From FEN-1219 sp037445815 (lineage in GTDB: Bacteria > Pseudomonadota > Gammaproteobacteria > Steroidobacterales > Rariloculaceae): a DNA stretch of 64,000 nt. Every line of letters begins with the position of its first letter. The stretch's first letter is position 1. Location: NCBI GenBank assembly GCA_037445815.1, contig JBBIJV010000001.1:1-64000 (forward strand). Reading direction: 5' to 3'. A program made the translations under genes and the position numbers. The notes beneath the pieces are model-generated. The model worked only from the letters and a program-made list of their open reading frames with translations, did not search any database and was not told the origin of the DNA. Positions 41,718 through 50,330 of the stretch are shown here, piece by piece.

Positions 41718-41749
41718 GCTCGCAGCCCCCGTCTTGCGGCCCCCGTCAA

Positions 41750-41992
41750 TTACGAGCGGGAGCGAGCCTGCGCTGCCGCGTCGCACGCCAACTCGCGCTC
41801 CGCCCGCATCCCCGCGCGTCGCATCACCCAAGCGGCGGGGCAAACTCCCGTGAACGCCTGCTGAAACAGGTTGGCGCCCACGAACACCGTGAGCCACACG
41901 AACCCCGGGTGCACGTAGTGCGTCAACACGACGGACAGCAGCACCATGAACCCCGCGAACGCATCCACACCACGCTCCACCGACATCGTCAT
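41750..41992 (-). CDS. DUF2892 membrane protein (YgaP-like)
   Basis: This 80-residue protein has two helices (GFMVLLSVVLTHYVHPGFVW then LTVFVGANLFQQAFTGVCPA) and the conserved CPAAWVMRR motif of DUF2892, seen in the membrane part of YgaP-type rhodaneses and in sulfur-related loci. It is encoded opposite the SQR-like gene that begins 152 bp away. A role in sulfide or sulfane-sulfur metabolism is suggested by this neighbour. Confidence 0.85.
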   Translation of the reverse strand: MTMSVERGVDAFAGFMVLLSVVLTHYVHPGFVWLTVFVGANLFQQAFTGVCPAAWVMRRAGMRAERELACDAAAQARSRS

Positions 41993-42143
41993 CGCTCCCT
42001 TCGAGCTCCTACCGCCGCCATCTAAGGGCAGCGCTCTTCACCCGGCAATTTCGGGAAGTACGACCGCTCTCTCGGCGAGTACGCATTGTTCGCCCCGTCG
42101 AGCGAGCCTTGAATGACGGCAAGCCGTCACGCGGGAGAAGAGC

Positions 42144-43418
42144 ATGGCTCGGATCGTCATCATCGGCGCAGGAACGGGAGGTGTGCCGGCCGCTTACGAG
42201 CTGCGGCACGCGCTCGGCCGGCAACCCGAGATCACCCTCGTCAACAACTCGAAGCGGTTCCAGTTCGTGCCGTCGAATCCCTGGATCGCGGTCGGTTGGC
42301 GGACGCCGGAGCAGACGAGTCTCGATCTAGAGCCGTACCTCGCGCAACACGCTATCCGGTTCGTTCCCCAGCCGGTTACGCGCATCGCGGCGGGCGACAA
42401 GTCCGTCGAGCTCGCAGACGGCACGCGGCTCGGATACGACTTTCTCGTGCTTACGACGGGCCCGAAGCTCGCCTTCGAGGAGATTCGAGGCTTCGACCCT
42501 GCGAGCGGCAACTCGCACTCCATTTGCACGCTCGAGCACGCGCTGGACACCTACGCTCACTACCGCAAGTTTCTCGAGGATCCGGGGCACGTCGTCGTCG
42601 GCGCCGTGCAAGGCGCGAGCTGCTTCGGCCCGGCCTACGAGTTCGCCATGATCCTCGACGCGGATCTGCGCAAGCGTAAGCTTCGCCACCGCGTGCCGAT
42701 GACGTTCGTGACGAGCGAGCCGTACATCGGCCACATGGGACTCGGCGGCGTCGGCGACTCGAAAGGCCTCATGGAGTCGGAGCTCAGACAGCGGCACATA
42801 CAGTGGATCACGAACGCAACCGTCGACGAGATCGCGCCTCGTAGAATCGTCGTCACCGAGCACGATGCGCAAGGGCAGCCCCTCAAAACGCAAACGCTCG
42901 AGTCGAAATTTACGATGCTTCTGCCCGCGTTCAAGGGCGTAGACGCCGTCGCCTCCGTCGAAGGACTCTGCAACGCGCGTGGGTTCGTGGTCGTCGACGA
43001 GCATCAGCGCAGCCCGAAGTACCCGTCGATCTACGCGGCCGGCGTCGCCATCGCGATTCCGCCCGTCCAGAAGACGCCGGTGCCGACCGGTGCACCGAAG
43101 ACGGGATACATGATCGAATCGATGGTGAGCGCGATCGTCGCCAACATCGGCGCCGAGCTGCGCGGCGAGCCGCCGGCGGCGCAGCCATCCCTCTCCGCGA
43201 TCTGCCTCGCCGACGCCGGCGACGATGGCCTCGCATTCGTGGCGCAGCCGGAGCTGCCACCGCGTAACGTGACATGGGCAAAGAAGGGCAAGTGGGTGCA
43301 CCTTGCGAAAGTCGCCTTCGAGAAGTACTTCATCCACAAAATCAAGACCGGCAATACAGACCCCGTCTACGAGCGCTACGTGTTGAAGGCGCTCGGAATC
43401 GAGCGGCTGCGGACGTGA
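42144..43418 (+). CDS. Sulfide:quinone oxidoreductase-like flavoprotein
   Basis: This 424-residue protein has an FAD site at the N-terminus (IVIIGAGTGGVPAAYEL), a second dinucleotide region with YDFLVLTTGPKLAFEEI, and cysteines at residues 128 (SICTLEH), 160 (GASCFGPAYEF) and 354 (SAICLADAGDDG). From memory these positions match Cys128, Cys160 and Cys356 of the Acidithiobacillus sulfide:quinone oxidoreductase. The end (KVAFEKYFIHKIKTG) is amphipathic, as needed for membrane attachment. It oxidises sulfide to polysulfide and reduces quinone. It is followed by TolC/adaptor/RND genes. Confidence 0.85.
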   Translation: MARIVIIGAGTGGVPAAYELRHALGRQPEITLVNNSKRFQFVPSNPWIAVGWRTPEQTSLDLEPYLAQHAIRFVPQPVTRIAAGDKSVELADGTRLGYDFLVLTTGPKLAFEEIRGFDPASGNSHSICTLEHALDTYAHYRKFLEDPGHVVVGAVQGASCFGPAYEFAMILDADLRKRKLRHRVPMTFVTSEPYIGHMGLGGVGDSKGLMESELRQRHIQWITNATVDEIAPRRIVVTEHDAQGQPLKTQTLESKFTMLLPAFKGVDAVASVEGLCNARGFVVVDEHQRSPKYPSIYAAGVAIAIPPVQKTPVPTGAPKTGYMIESMVSAIVANIGAELRGEPPAAQPSLSAICLADAGDDGLAFVAQPELPPRNVTWAKKGKWVHLAKVAFEKYFIHKIKTGNTDPVYERYVLKALGIERLRT

Positions 43419-43437
43419 CTCGAAGAAAAGCGAGATC

Positions 43438-44823
43438 ATGAGCGAGTTCGTTGCACGCGTGCGGTCCTCCCTTCGGCCATCGCGCTCGGCATTGCTCTAC
43501 TGCCGGCGCCGTCGGATCTCGTCCGGCATCCATGCCGGCGCGCACTGGGTGCTCGTCGCGGGGCTCACGTTCGCGGCGCCCACGGCGGCCGCGGAGACGC
43601 TCGAGGAAGCTTGGCGAGCCGCGCTCGCGGCTGACGCGCGCCTCGCCGCCGCCGAAACGCGCACGGCGGCCAGGGAGGCGGCGATCCTCGTCGCGCGGGC
43701 CGAGCGTCGCCCCAGCGTGACGGCATCGACCATCACGAGCCGGTGGCGAGACACGCCGGCGTTCGATTTCCGCGGCGCCGGCCTGCCCGTTGCGCTGCCG
43801 TTGTTCGGCGGCAAGACGCTGAATCTTGCGTCGGCCGAGATGTCGCTACCTCTTTATACGGGCGGCGCACTCGCTGCGAACATGTCCGCGGCCACGGCCT
43901 CGCGCGATCGTGAGGCGCGTCTCGCCGACGCGCTCCGCCAAGACGTGCTACTCGCCGTCGCCGAGGCCTACGTCGGCGTGCTGCGAGCCTCGAGCGCGCT
44001 CGACGTCGCGCGCTCGCTCAGCGCGAGCTTGGCGGCACACGCCCGCGACGTCGAAGACATGCGCCGCTCGGGACAAGTTCCGGCGAACGACTATCTGGCG
44101 GCCGCCGTATCGCTCGCGGACGCACGCCAACGCGAGCTAACGGCGCAGAGCGCGCTTCAGGTCGCGCGGGCGGCTTACAATCGAAGGCTGGGCCGTCCCT
44201 TCGGCTCGCCCGTCGTCGTCGAGTCGCTCACGGAGCCGCTCGGCGGCGTGGCGATCACCGCATCGTTAGAGGAGCTCGTAGCGGCGGCGCGCGCGGCGCG
44301 GCCCGAGCTCGAGGAGCTCGCCGCGGCGGCCGACGCCCTCGAAGCGCAAGCAGCGGCCGCGCGCGCCGCGCGCCGCCCGCAGCTCGCTTTGAACGGCGGC
44401 TACGCGCACGTCGAGAACGACTTCTTGAGCCGCGAGGACTTCTGGTATGCCTCCTTCGGCGTGCGCTTCAACGCATTCGACGGAGGACGCAGCCGCCATG
44501 CGAGCGCGGCGCTCGAGCGTCAAGCAGCCGCGGTCGAAAGCGAGCGGCGTGACCGCGGCGCCGAGATCGAGCTCGAAGTTCACAGAGCTCTTGCCGAGCT
44601 CACGACGGCGCGGGAGCGCGTCGCCGCTGCCTCCGCGGCCGTGGAGCAAGCCGAGGAAAATCTCCGCGTCGTGCGCGATCGCTACCGCAACGGCGAGGGC
44701 ACGAACACCGAGGTGCTCGACGCCGAGGGGCTGCGCACGCTCTCGGCGAGCAATTTCGATACGGCGCGCTACGACGTGCGATTGGCGGAGCTGAAGCTCA
44801 GCCGCGCGATCGGTGCGCTCTGA
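43438..44823 (+). CDS. TolC-family outer-membrane protein
   Basis: This 461-residue protein begins 20 nt after the SQR-like gene. A signal-like segment (HAGAHWVLVAGLTFAAPTAA) is followed by TolC repeats: ETLEEAWRAALAADARLAAA, DALRQDVLLAVAEAYVGVLR, and in the second half FRDRYRNGEGTNTEVLDAEG-like VVRDRYRNGEGTNTEVLDAE. The first 30 residues are basic and may be an over-long N-terminus. TolC proteins form outer-membrane channels for tripartite pumps. With the next two genes it makes a complete RND set. Confidence 0.85.
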   Translation: MSEFVARVRSSLRPSRSALLYCRRRRISSGIHAGAHWVLVAGLTFAAPTAAAETLEEAWRAALAADARLAAAETRTAAREAAILVARAERRPSVTASTITSRWRDTPAFDFRGAGLPVALPLFGGKTLNLASAEMSLPLYTGGALAANMSAATASRDREARLADALRQDVLLAVAEAYVGVLRASSALDVARSLSASLAAHARDVEDMRRSGQVPANDYLAAAVSLADARQRELTAQSALQVARAAYNRRLGRPFGSPVVVESLTEPLGGVAITASLEELVAAARAARPELEELAAAADALEAQAAAARAARRPQLALNGGYAHVENDFLSREDFWYASFGVRFNAFDGGRSRHASAALERQAAAVESERRDRGAEIELEVHRALAELTTARERVAAASAAVEQAEENLRVVRDRYRNGEGTNTEVLDAEGLRTLSASNFDTARYDVRLAELKLSRAIGAL

Positions 44824-44907
44824 TCCACGCATGGCCGCCCACGACGACATGGCTGCTCGCGCCGGAGGAACAGGAAACGCGGTGGCCGTTTCGAAGGAGT
44901 CGTACGG

Positions 44908-45948
44908 ATGACGTTGCGCTGCTCGTCATGCTCCCGGTTCGTCGCGCTGCTCTCCGCGGCCGCCGCGAGCGCGGCTGCGGCCCTCGACGTCCCTTTTTCG
45001 ACGTTGACGCCGACATACGAGGCCTCACCGCGGGAACGCGTATTCGACGGCACCGTCGAGGCCGTCGATCAAGCGACAGTGTCGGCGCAGACGTCGGGTC
45101 GAGTCGCCGAGATCTACTACGACGTCGACGACTTCGTCGCTGCCGGCGCCCCGATCATGCGTTTCACGGACACGGAACAGCGGGCCGCGCTCGACGCCGC
45201 CCGCGCCGCTGTCGAAGAAGCCGAGGCGCGGGCCGCGGAGGCGGAGAGCGAGTTTGCGCGCATTTCGGCGATGTTCGAGAACGGCACCGTTGCCCGAGCG
45301 CGCTACGAGCAGGCGCAGGCGAGCCGCGCCGCCGCCTCGGCGCGGCTCGAAGCCGCGCGCGCCGGTCTCATGAATGCCGAGGAACAGCTCGAATTCACCG
45401 TCGTCCGGGCGCCGTACGCGGGCATCGTGTCCCGACGCCACGTCGCCGTCGGCGAGCTCGTGCGACCCGGCGCACCGCTGATGAGCGGCCTGTCGCTCGA
45501 TCGAGTCAGGGTCGTCGTGGACGTACCGCAAAGCATGCTCGACCCGATCCGCGAGATCGGCAAAGCCAACGTCTATGTCGGCGAGCGAACGATCGCCGCC
45601 GAGTCGCTGACGTTCTTCCCCGTCGCCGACGCGGCGACGAACACGTTCCGCGTGCGCGCCGCCTTGCCCGCCGGCAGCGCCACGCTGTACCCCGGCACGT
45701 TCGTGAAGATCGGCTTCGTCGTCGGGGAAACGGAACGGATGCTGGTGCCAGCGAGCGCGCTCGTGCAGCGCAGCGAGCTCACGGCCGTCTACGTCGTCGG
45801 CGAGGAAGCGGTTACGCTGCGCCAAGTTCGCGTCGGCCGCCGCTATGGCGACAAGATCGAGGTGCTTGCGGGGCTCGCGGCCGGCGAGACGGTAGCTGCG
45901 GACCCCGTAGCAGCCGGCGTTTACCTGCGAGAGCGCGCTCGACGATGA
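44908..45948 (+). CDS. RND efflux periplasmic adaptor (HlyD/AcrA-like)
   Basis: This 346-residue adaptor has a signal segment (FVALLSAAAASAAAALDVPF), a barrel-sandwich region (VSAQTSGRVAEIYYDVDDFV, AAGAPIMRFTDTEQRAAL), a coiled coil of about 70 residues rich in Ala/Glu, the return strand FTVVRAPYAGIVSRRHVAVG and a beta-barrel with YPGTFVKIGFVVGETERMLV. It links the TolC channel to the RND permease. The next gene overlaps by 4 nt (ATGA). Confidence 0.9.
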   Translation: MTLRCSSCSRFVALLSAAAASAAAALDVPFSTLTPTYEASPRERVFDGTVEAVDQATVSAQTSGRVAEIYYDVDDFVAAGAPIMRFTDTEQRAALDAARAAVEEAEARAAEAESEFARISAMFENGTVARARYEQAQASRAAASARLEAARAGLMNAEEQLEFTVVRAPYAGIVSRRHVAVGELVRPGAPLMSGLSLDRVRVVVDVPQSMLDPIREIGKANVYVGERTIAAESLTFFPVADAATNTFRVRAALPAGSATLYPGTFVKIGFVVGETERMLVPASALVQRSELTAVYVVGEEAVTLRQVRVGRRYGDKIEVLAGLAAGETVAADPVAAGVYLRERARR

Positions 45949-48900
45949 ACTCCCCGGGCACACTGGGATTTTCGGGGCGCCTGGCGGCCGCGTTTCAAAC
46001 GTCGAAGATCACGCCGCTGCTCGCGCTGACGGGCCTCCTGCTCGGGCTGTTCGCCATGCTCGTCACGCCGCGCGAAGAAGAGCCGCAGATCAACGTCACG
46101 TTCGCGAACGTGTTCGTGCCTTATCCCGGGGCGAGCGCGGCCGAGGTGGAGAACCTCGTGTCGATCCCGATGGAGCAAGTGCTCGCCGAGATCGAAGGGG
46201 TGAAGCACACCTACTCGATGTCGCGTCCCGGCATGGCCGTGCTGACGATTCAATTCGAAGTGGGCCAGGACCGCACCGAGGCGATCGTGCGGCTCTACAA
46301 CGCCGTGCTATCGAACCAGGATGCACGCCGCGCGGCCGCCGGGATCCAGGCGCCGCTCGTCCAGCCGATGGGCATCGACGACGTGCCGATCGTCACCGTG
46401 ACCCTCTGGACCGATGACGAAACGCGCGGCGGCCACGACTTGCAGCGGATCGCACACGCGCTCGAGGCGGAGCTCAAACGCGTATCCGGCACGCGCGACG
46501 TCTACACGATCGGCGGGCCGGACAACGTCGTGCACGTGCGGCTCGACGCGCAGCGCCTCGCCGCGTACGGCCTCAATCTGGACGAGCTGCGGCAAACGCT
46601 GGCCGCGGCGAACGCCGCGACGCACTCCGGCGCTATCGTGGCACGCGACGCCGAGATCCCGGTAACGGCCGGCCGCTTCCTCCGCACCGCGGGCGAAGTC
46701 GCCGAGATCGTCGTCGGCGTGCACGACGGGAAGCCGATCTATCTCGACGACGTTGCCGACATCGCAGCGGGCCCGGATCAGCCCGAACGTTACGTGCGCT
46801 TCGGCACTGGGTTGGGCGCCGCGCAGCTCGATCTGCCGGCCGGCATCACGGCGCCGGCCGTGACGCTCGCAATCGCCAAAAAGTCCGGCACGAACGCTGT
46901 CGACATCGCACGTGCGATCGAGGCGCGGCTCGCGGCTCTCGAAGGCGTGTTGATTCCCGAGGGCGTGCGAGCCACCGTCACGCGCAACTACGGCAAGACG
47001 GCCGACGACAAGGCGCGCACGTTGATCGGAAAGCTGGTGTTTGCCACGACGGCCGTCGTTGTGCTCGTGTTGCTCACGCTCGGTTGGCGCGAGGCCGTCG
47101 TCGTCGGCGCCGCCGTGGTGCTCACGCTGGCCGTTACGCTGTTTGCATCATGGGCGTGGGGCTTCACGATCAACCGCGTCTCGCTATTCGCACTGATCTT
47201 CTCCATCGGCATCCTCGTCGACGATGCGATCGTCGTCGTGGAAAACGTTCACCGTCATATGGCGATGGGCGCGGTCACCCTGCGCGAGGCAATACCGCGC
47301 GCCGTCGACGAGGTCGGAGGACCGACGATCCTCGCGACATTCACGGTCATCGCGGCGCTGCTCCCCATGGCGTTCGTATCTGGGCTCATGGGCCCTTATA
47401 TGAGCCCGATACCGATCAATGCGAGCTTAGGGATGTTGCTTTCGCTCGCCATCGCGCTCGTCGTCACGCCGTGGCTCGCGAACCGGTTGCTCGCAGGACA
47501 TGACCCCCGCCGCGTGCAAACGGAGCCGACGCTCGAGCCGCTGTTTCGAGGCCTCATGAGCCCCTTCTTGAGCGCAACCTCAGGCCGCCGCTCGAGGCAC
47601 AAGCTCTACGGCGGCGTAGCGCTCGCGATTGCCTTGGCCATGGGGCTGGCCGTCGCGCGGCTCGTGGTGCTCAAGATGCTGCCGTTCGACAACAAGTCCG
47701 AGCTGCAAATCGTCGTCGACATGCCCGAAGGCACGTCGGTGGAGCGCACCGCCGCCGTGCTCGACGAGCTGGCTGCGCACGTCGCCACCGTGCGGGAAGT
47801 CAGCGACTATCAAACGTATGCCGGCACTGCGTCGCCGATCAACTTCAACGGCCTCGTACGCCAGTACTACCTTCGGGCGGGTGCGAACGTCGGCGACATT
47901 CAGGTCAATCTCGTGGACAAGGAGCTCCGCGAGCGGCAGAGCCATGAAATAGCGCGAAGCCTGCGCGAGCCGCTCGTGGCGATCGGGCGCAAGCACGGCG
48001 CGTCCGTGAAGATCGTCGAGGTACCCCCGGGACCGCCCGTGCAAGCGCCGCTCGTCGCGGAGATCTATGGGCCGGATTACACAGGCCAGCTTGCGCTCGC
48101 GAGCGAGCTAAACGCGCTCTTTGCCGCAACCGAGGGCATCGTAGACGTCGACGACAGCGTAGAGACGCCGGCGCCGCGCTGGCTGTTCGAGGTCGATCGC
48201 CATAAGGCGGCTTTGCTTGGCGTCGCACAGGCCGACGTCGCGCGTGCCCTTTCGGCCGCGCTCGGCGGTGAGGACGTGACGTACCTGCATGACGAGCACG
48301 CCAAGTATCCGATACCGATCCGGCTCGAGCTTCCCGTCGCCGACAAAGCGGCGCTCGACGACTTATTGATGCTCCGCGTCGGTGGCCGCTTCGGTCACCT
48401 CGTCCCGCTGGCCGAGGTCGTACGGCCGATCGAGGCACAGTGGGAGAAGGCGATCTATCACAAGGACCTCCTCCCCGTCGCATTCGTCACGGCCGACATG
48501 GCGGGCGATCTCGATAGCCCTCTTTACGGCATGTTCCGGCTCGCCGCAAAGATCGCGGACACCGCGTGGACCCCCGGCGGTGAAGCGCAGGAAGCCGTTG
48601 GCGTTGCGCGCGGCGGGCGAACATTGGCGCAGTACTACGTTGCTCAACCCGACGTCACGTACGACTACAGTTTGAAGTGGGATGGCGAGTGGCAAGTCAC
48701 GTACGACACGTTCCGCGATATGGGACTCGCCTACAGCGTCGGGCTCGTGCTCATTTATTTGCTCGTCGTGGCGCATTTCGGCTCTTACTCCGTGCCGCTC
48801 GTAATCATGGCCCCTATTCCACTCACGATCATCGGGGTCATGCCAGGCCACGCGCTGCTCGGCGCGCAGTTCACGGCGACGTCGATGATCGGCATGATCG

Positions 48901-49202
48901 CGCTCGCCGGTATCATCGTTCGCAACTCGATCTTGCTCGTGGATTTCATTCAGCAGGAGCTCGCTGCCGGCGCGAACCTCGAGGCCGCCGTCGTGCGCGC
49001 CGGCGCGGTTCGTGCGAAGCCGATCGCACTGACGGCTTTCGCCGCCGTGCTCGGAGCCTTCTTCATCCTCGACGATCCCATTTTCAACGGTCTCGCCGTG
49101 TCCCTGATCTTCGGCATTCTGATCTCGACCATGCTGACGCTCGTCGTGATTCCCGTTATCTACTACGCGCTTCGGGTGCGCCTTGCGCCCGCCGGCGCTT
49201 AG
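45945..49202 (+). CDS. RND-family efflux permease
   Basis: This 1085-residue inner-membrane pump is taken from the ATG at 45945, overlapping the adaptor stop. Twelve helices and two large periplasmic loops follow the AcrB plan: VFVPYPGASAAEVENLVSIP, SIGILVDDAIVVVENVHRHM (proton-relay Asp pair), FTVIAALLPMAFVSGLMGPY, and late IMAPIPLTIIGVMPGHALLG and GIIVRNSILLVDFIQQEL. The sequence is closest to the CzcA/AcrB-type group of SQR-linked clusters rather than to HAE-1. The substrate is unknown. The stop (49200-49202) lies inside the first copy of a 14-bp duplication. Confidence 0.93.
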   Translation: MNSPGTLGFSGRLAAAFQTSKITPLLALTGLLLGLFAMLVTPREEEPQINVTFANVFVPYPGASAAEVENLVSIPMEQVLAEIEGVKHTYSMSRPGMAVLTIQFEVGQDRTEAIVRLYNAVLSNQDARRAAAGIQAPLVQPMGIDDVPIVTVTLWTDDETRGGHDLQRIAHALEAELKRVSGTRDVYTIGGPDNVVHVRLDAQRLAAYGLNLDELRQTLAAANAATHSGAIVARDAEIPVTAGRFLRTAGEVAEIVVGVHDGKPIYLDDVADIAAGPDQPERYVRFGTGLGAAQLDLPAGITAPAVTLAIAKKSGTNAVDIARAIEARLAALEGVLIPEGVRATVTRNYGKTADDKARTLIGKLVFATTAVVVLVLLTLGWREAVVVGAAVVLTLAVTLFASWAWGFTINRVSLFALIFSIGILVDDAIVVVENVHRHMAMGAVTLREAIPRAVDEVGGPTILATFTVIAALLPMAFVSGLMGPYMSPIPINASLGMLLSLAIALVVTPWLANRLLAGHDPRRVQTEPTLEPLFRGLMSPFLSATSGRRSRHKLYGGVALAIALAMGLAVARLVVLKMLPFDNKSELQIVVDMPEGTSVERTAAVLDELAAHVATVREVSDYQTYAGTASPINFNGLVRQYYLRAGANVGDIQVNLVDKELRERQSHEIARSLREPLVAIGRKHGASVKIVEVPPGPPVQAPLVAEIYGPDYTGQLALASELNALFAATEGIVDVDDSVETPAPRWLFEVDRHKAALLGVAQADVARALSAALGGEDVTYLHDEHAKYPIPIRLELPVADKAALDDLLMLRVGGRFGHLVPLAEVVRPIEAQWEKAIYHKDLLPVAFVTADMAGDLDSPLYGMFRLAAKIADTAWTPGGEAQEAVGVARGGRTLAQYYVAQPDVTYDYSLKWDGEWQVTYDTFRDMGLAYSVGLVLIYLLVVAHFGSYSVPLVIMAPIPLTIIGVMPGHALLGAQFTATSMIGMIALAGIIVRNSILLVDFIQQELAAGANLEAAVVRAGAVRAKPIALTAFAAVLGAFFILDDPIFNGLAVSLIFGILISTMLTLVVIPVIYYALRVRLAPAGA

Positions 49203-49221
49203 AACTTGGCGCTTAGAACTT
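49194..49221. repeat. Perfect 14-bp tandem duplication at two convergent stops
   Basis: GGCGCTTAGAACTT occurs at 49194-49207 and again at 49208-49221. The first copy supplies the RND permease stop (TAG at 49200), the second the stop of the convergent SDR gene (TTA at 49213 on the plus strand). Confidence 0.92.
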
Positions 49222-49911
49222 CTCGGACCAGGGCCGCAAGTCGATTTCGTGCGTCCAGGCGCTGCGGCGCTGCCGGTGCAGCGCAAGATACGTTTGCGCG
49301 ATGGCGTCGGGCTCGAGCAGCGAGTCCGGCCCGCGCTCGCCGAGCAGGTGCGCGTAGCGCTTCGAGTGGATCTGCCCGTCGATGATCACGTGCGCCACGT
49401 GGATACCCCTCGGCCCGAGCTCGCGCGCCATGCTCTGCGCGACGGCGCGCAAGCCGAACTTCGGCGACGCGAGGTTCACGAAGCTCGCGCCGCCGCGCAA
49501 CGATGCCGTCGCGCCCGTGAAAAGAATCGTCCCAGCGCCGTGCTCGATCATGCGCCGCGCCGCGGCTTGCCCCACGAGGAAGCCCGCGAAGCAGCCGACC
49601 CGCCAACAGCGCTCGAACTCCGCGGCATCGGTCTCGAGAATACTGCTGCGGACGAACGCGCCGGCGTTGAAAACGGCGACCTCGGGTTGGCCGAGCGACG
49701 CCGCGCGCTCGAAGACGCGCTCCACGTCGGCCTGCTGCGTCGCGTCGCAGTCGACGCGGACGACGCGGTCGTCCGCGTCGTCGAAGCCCTCGAGCTTCGA
49801 CGCGGACCGCGCCGCCGCAACGACGGTGTAGCCCTCTTTAGCGAACGTGCGCACGAGTGCGGCACCGAGGCCGGGCCCGACGCCGACGATGACGGCGGTT
49901 GCTTGCGGCAT
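49213..49911 (-). CDS. SDR-family oxidoreductase lacking the catalytic Tyr
   Basis: This 232-residue protein has the Rossmann motif AVIVGVGPGLGAALVRTFAK, an NAG motif (VAVFNAGAFV) and the segment ILFTGATASLRGGASFVNLA. In a classical SDR a Tyr stands four residues before the Lys of SPKFGLRAVA; here that position is Leu, so the Y-x3-K pair is incomplete. This deviation is found in a subfamily of SDRs that still carry RELGPRGIHVAHVIIDG. The reaction is unknown. It is convergent with the RND permease. Confidence 0.82.
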   Translation of the reverse strand: MPQATAVIVGVGPGLGAALVRTFAKEGYTVVAAARSASKLEGFDDADDRVVRVDCDATQQADVERVFERAASLGQPEVAVFNAGAFVRSSILETDAAEFERCWRVGCFAGFLVGQAAARRMIEHGAGTILFTGATASLRGGASFVNLASPKFGLRAVAQSMARELGPRGIHVAHVIIDGQIHSKRYAHLLGERGPDSLLEPDAIAQTYLALHRQRRSAWTHEIDLRPWSEKF

Positions 49912-49944
49912 GGCATCCTCCTCGCAGCTGGACCGCTGCTCCTC

Positions 49945-50283
49945 TCAATGTAGCAGCTCGTCGATGCCTGAACGGTATTCCCGCGCCGACCGCGCGCCGA
50001 CGTACACGCGCTTCACGTCGCCCGCGGCGAACAGCATCACCGTCGGCACCGAGCGCACGCCGTAGCGCGCCGCGAGCCGCGGGTCCGCGTCGATGTCGAC
50101 CTTCGCCACCGTGACGCGATCGGCGTAATCGCTCGCGAGCCCCTCGATGACGGGCGCGACGGCGCGACACGGTCCGCACCAAGCCGCGGTGAAATCCACG
50201 ACGGCGGGCCGCGGCGACTCCAGCACGACGCGATCGAAGTCGGCCTCGCCGACGGTCAATAGGGCTTTTCGTTCCTGTTCCAT
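49945..50283 (-). CDS. Thioredoxin-fold protein (WCGPC)
   Basis: This 112-residue protein is taken from the ATG at 50283 (MEQERKALLTVGEADF), after an AAGGAGT ribosome site. It has the active site FTAAWCGPCRAVAPVIEGL, a VAKVDIDADPRLAARYGVRS helix-strand unit and the cis-Pro loop VRSVPTVMLF, all typical of thioredoxin. It reduces disulfides in the cytoplasm. The longer frame to 50361 overlaps the NodT-type gene and is not supported. It lies between the SDR and the outer-membrane gene of the second pump. Confidence 0.92.
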   Translation of the reverse strand: MEQERKALLTVGEADFDRVVLESPRPAVVDFTAAWCGPCRAVAPVIEGLASDYADRVTVAKVDIDADPRLAARYGVRSVPTVMLFAAGDVKRVYVGARSAREYRSGIDELLH

Positions 50284-50330
50284 TGCGGATACTCCTTTCG
50301 TTAGCATGCGGCCGTTCGACCGAGCGGCCC

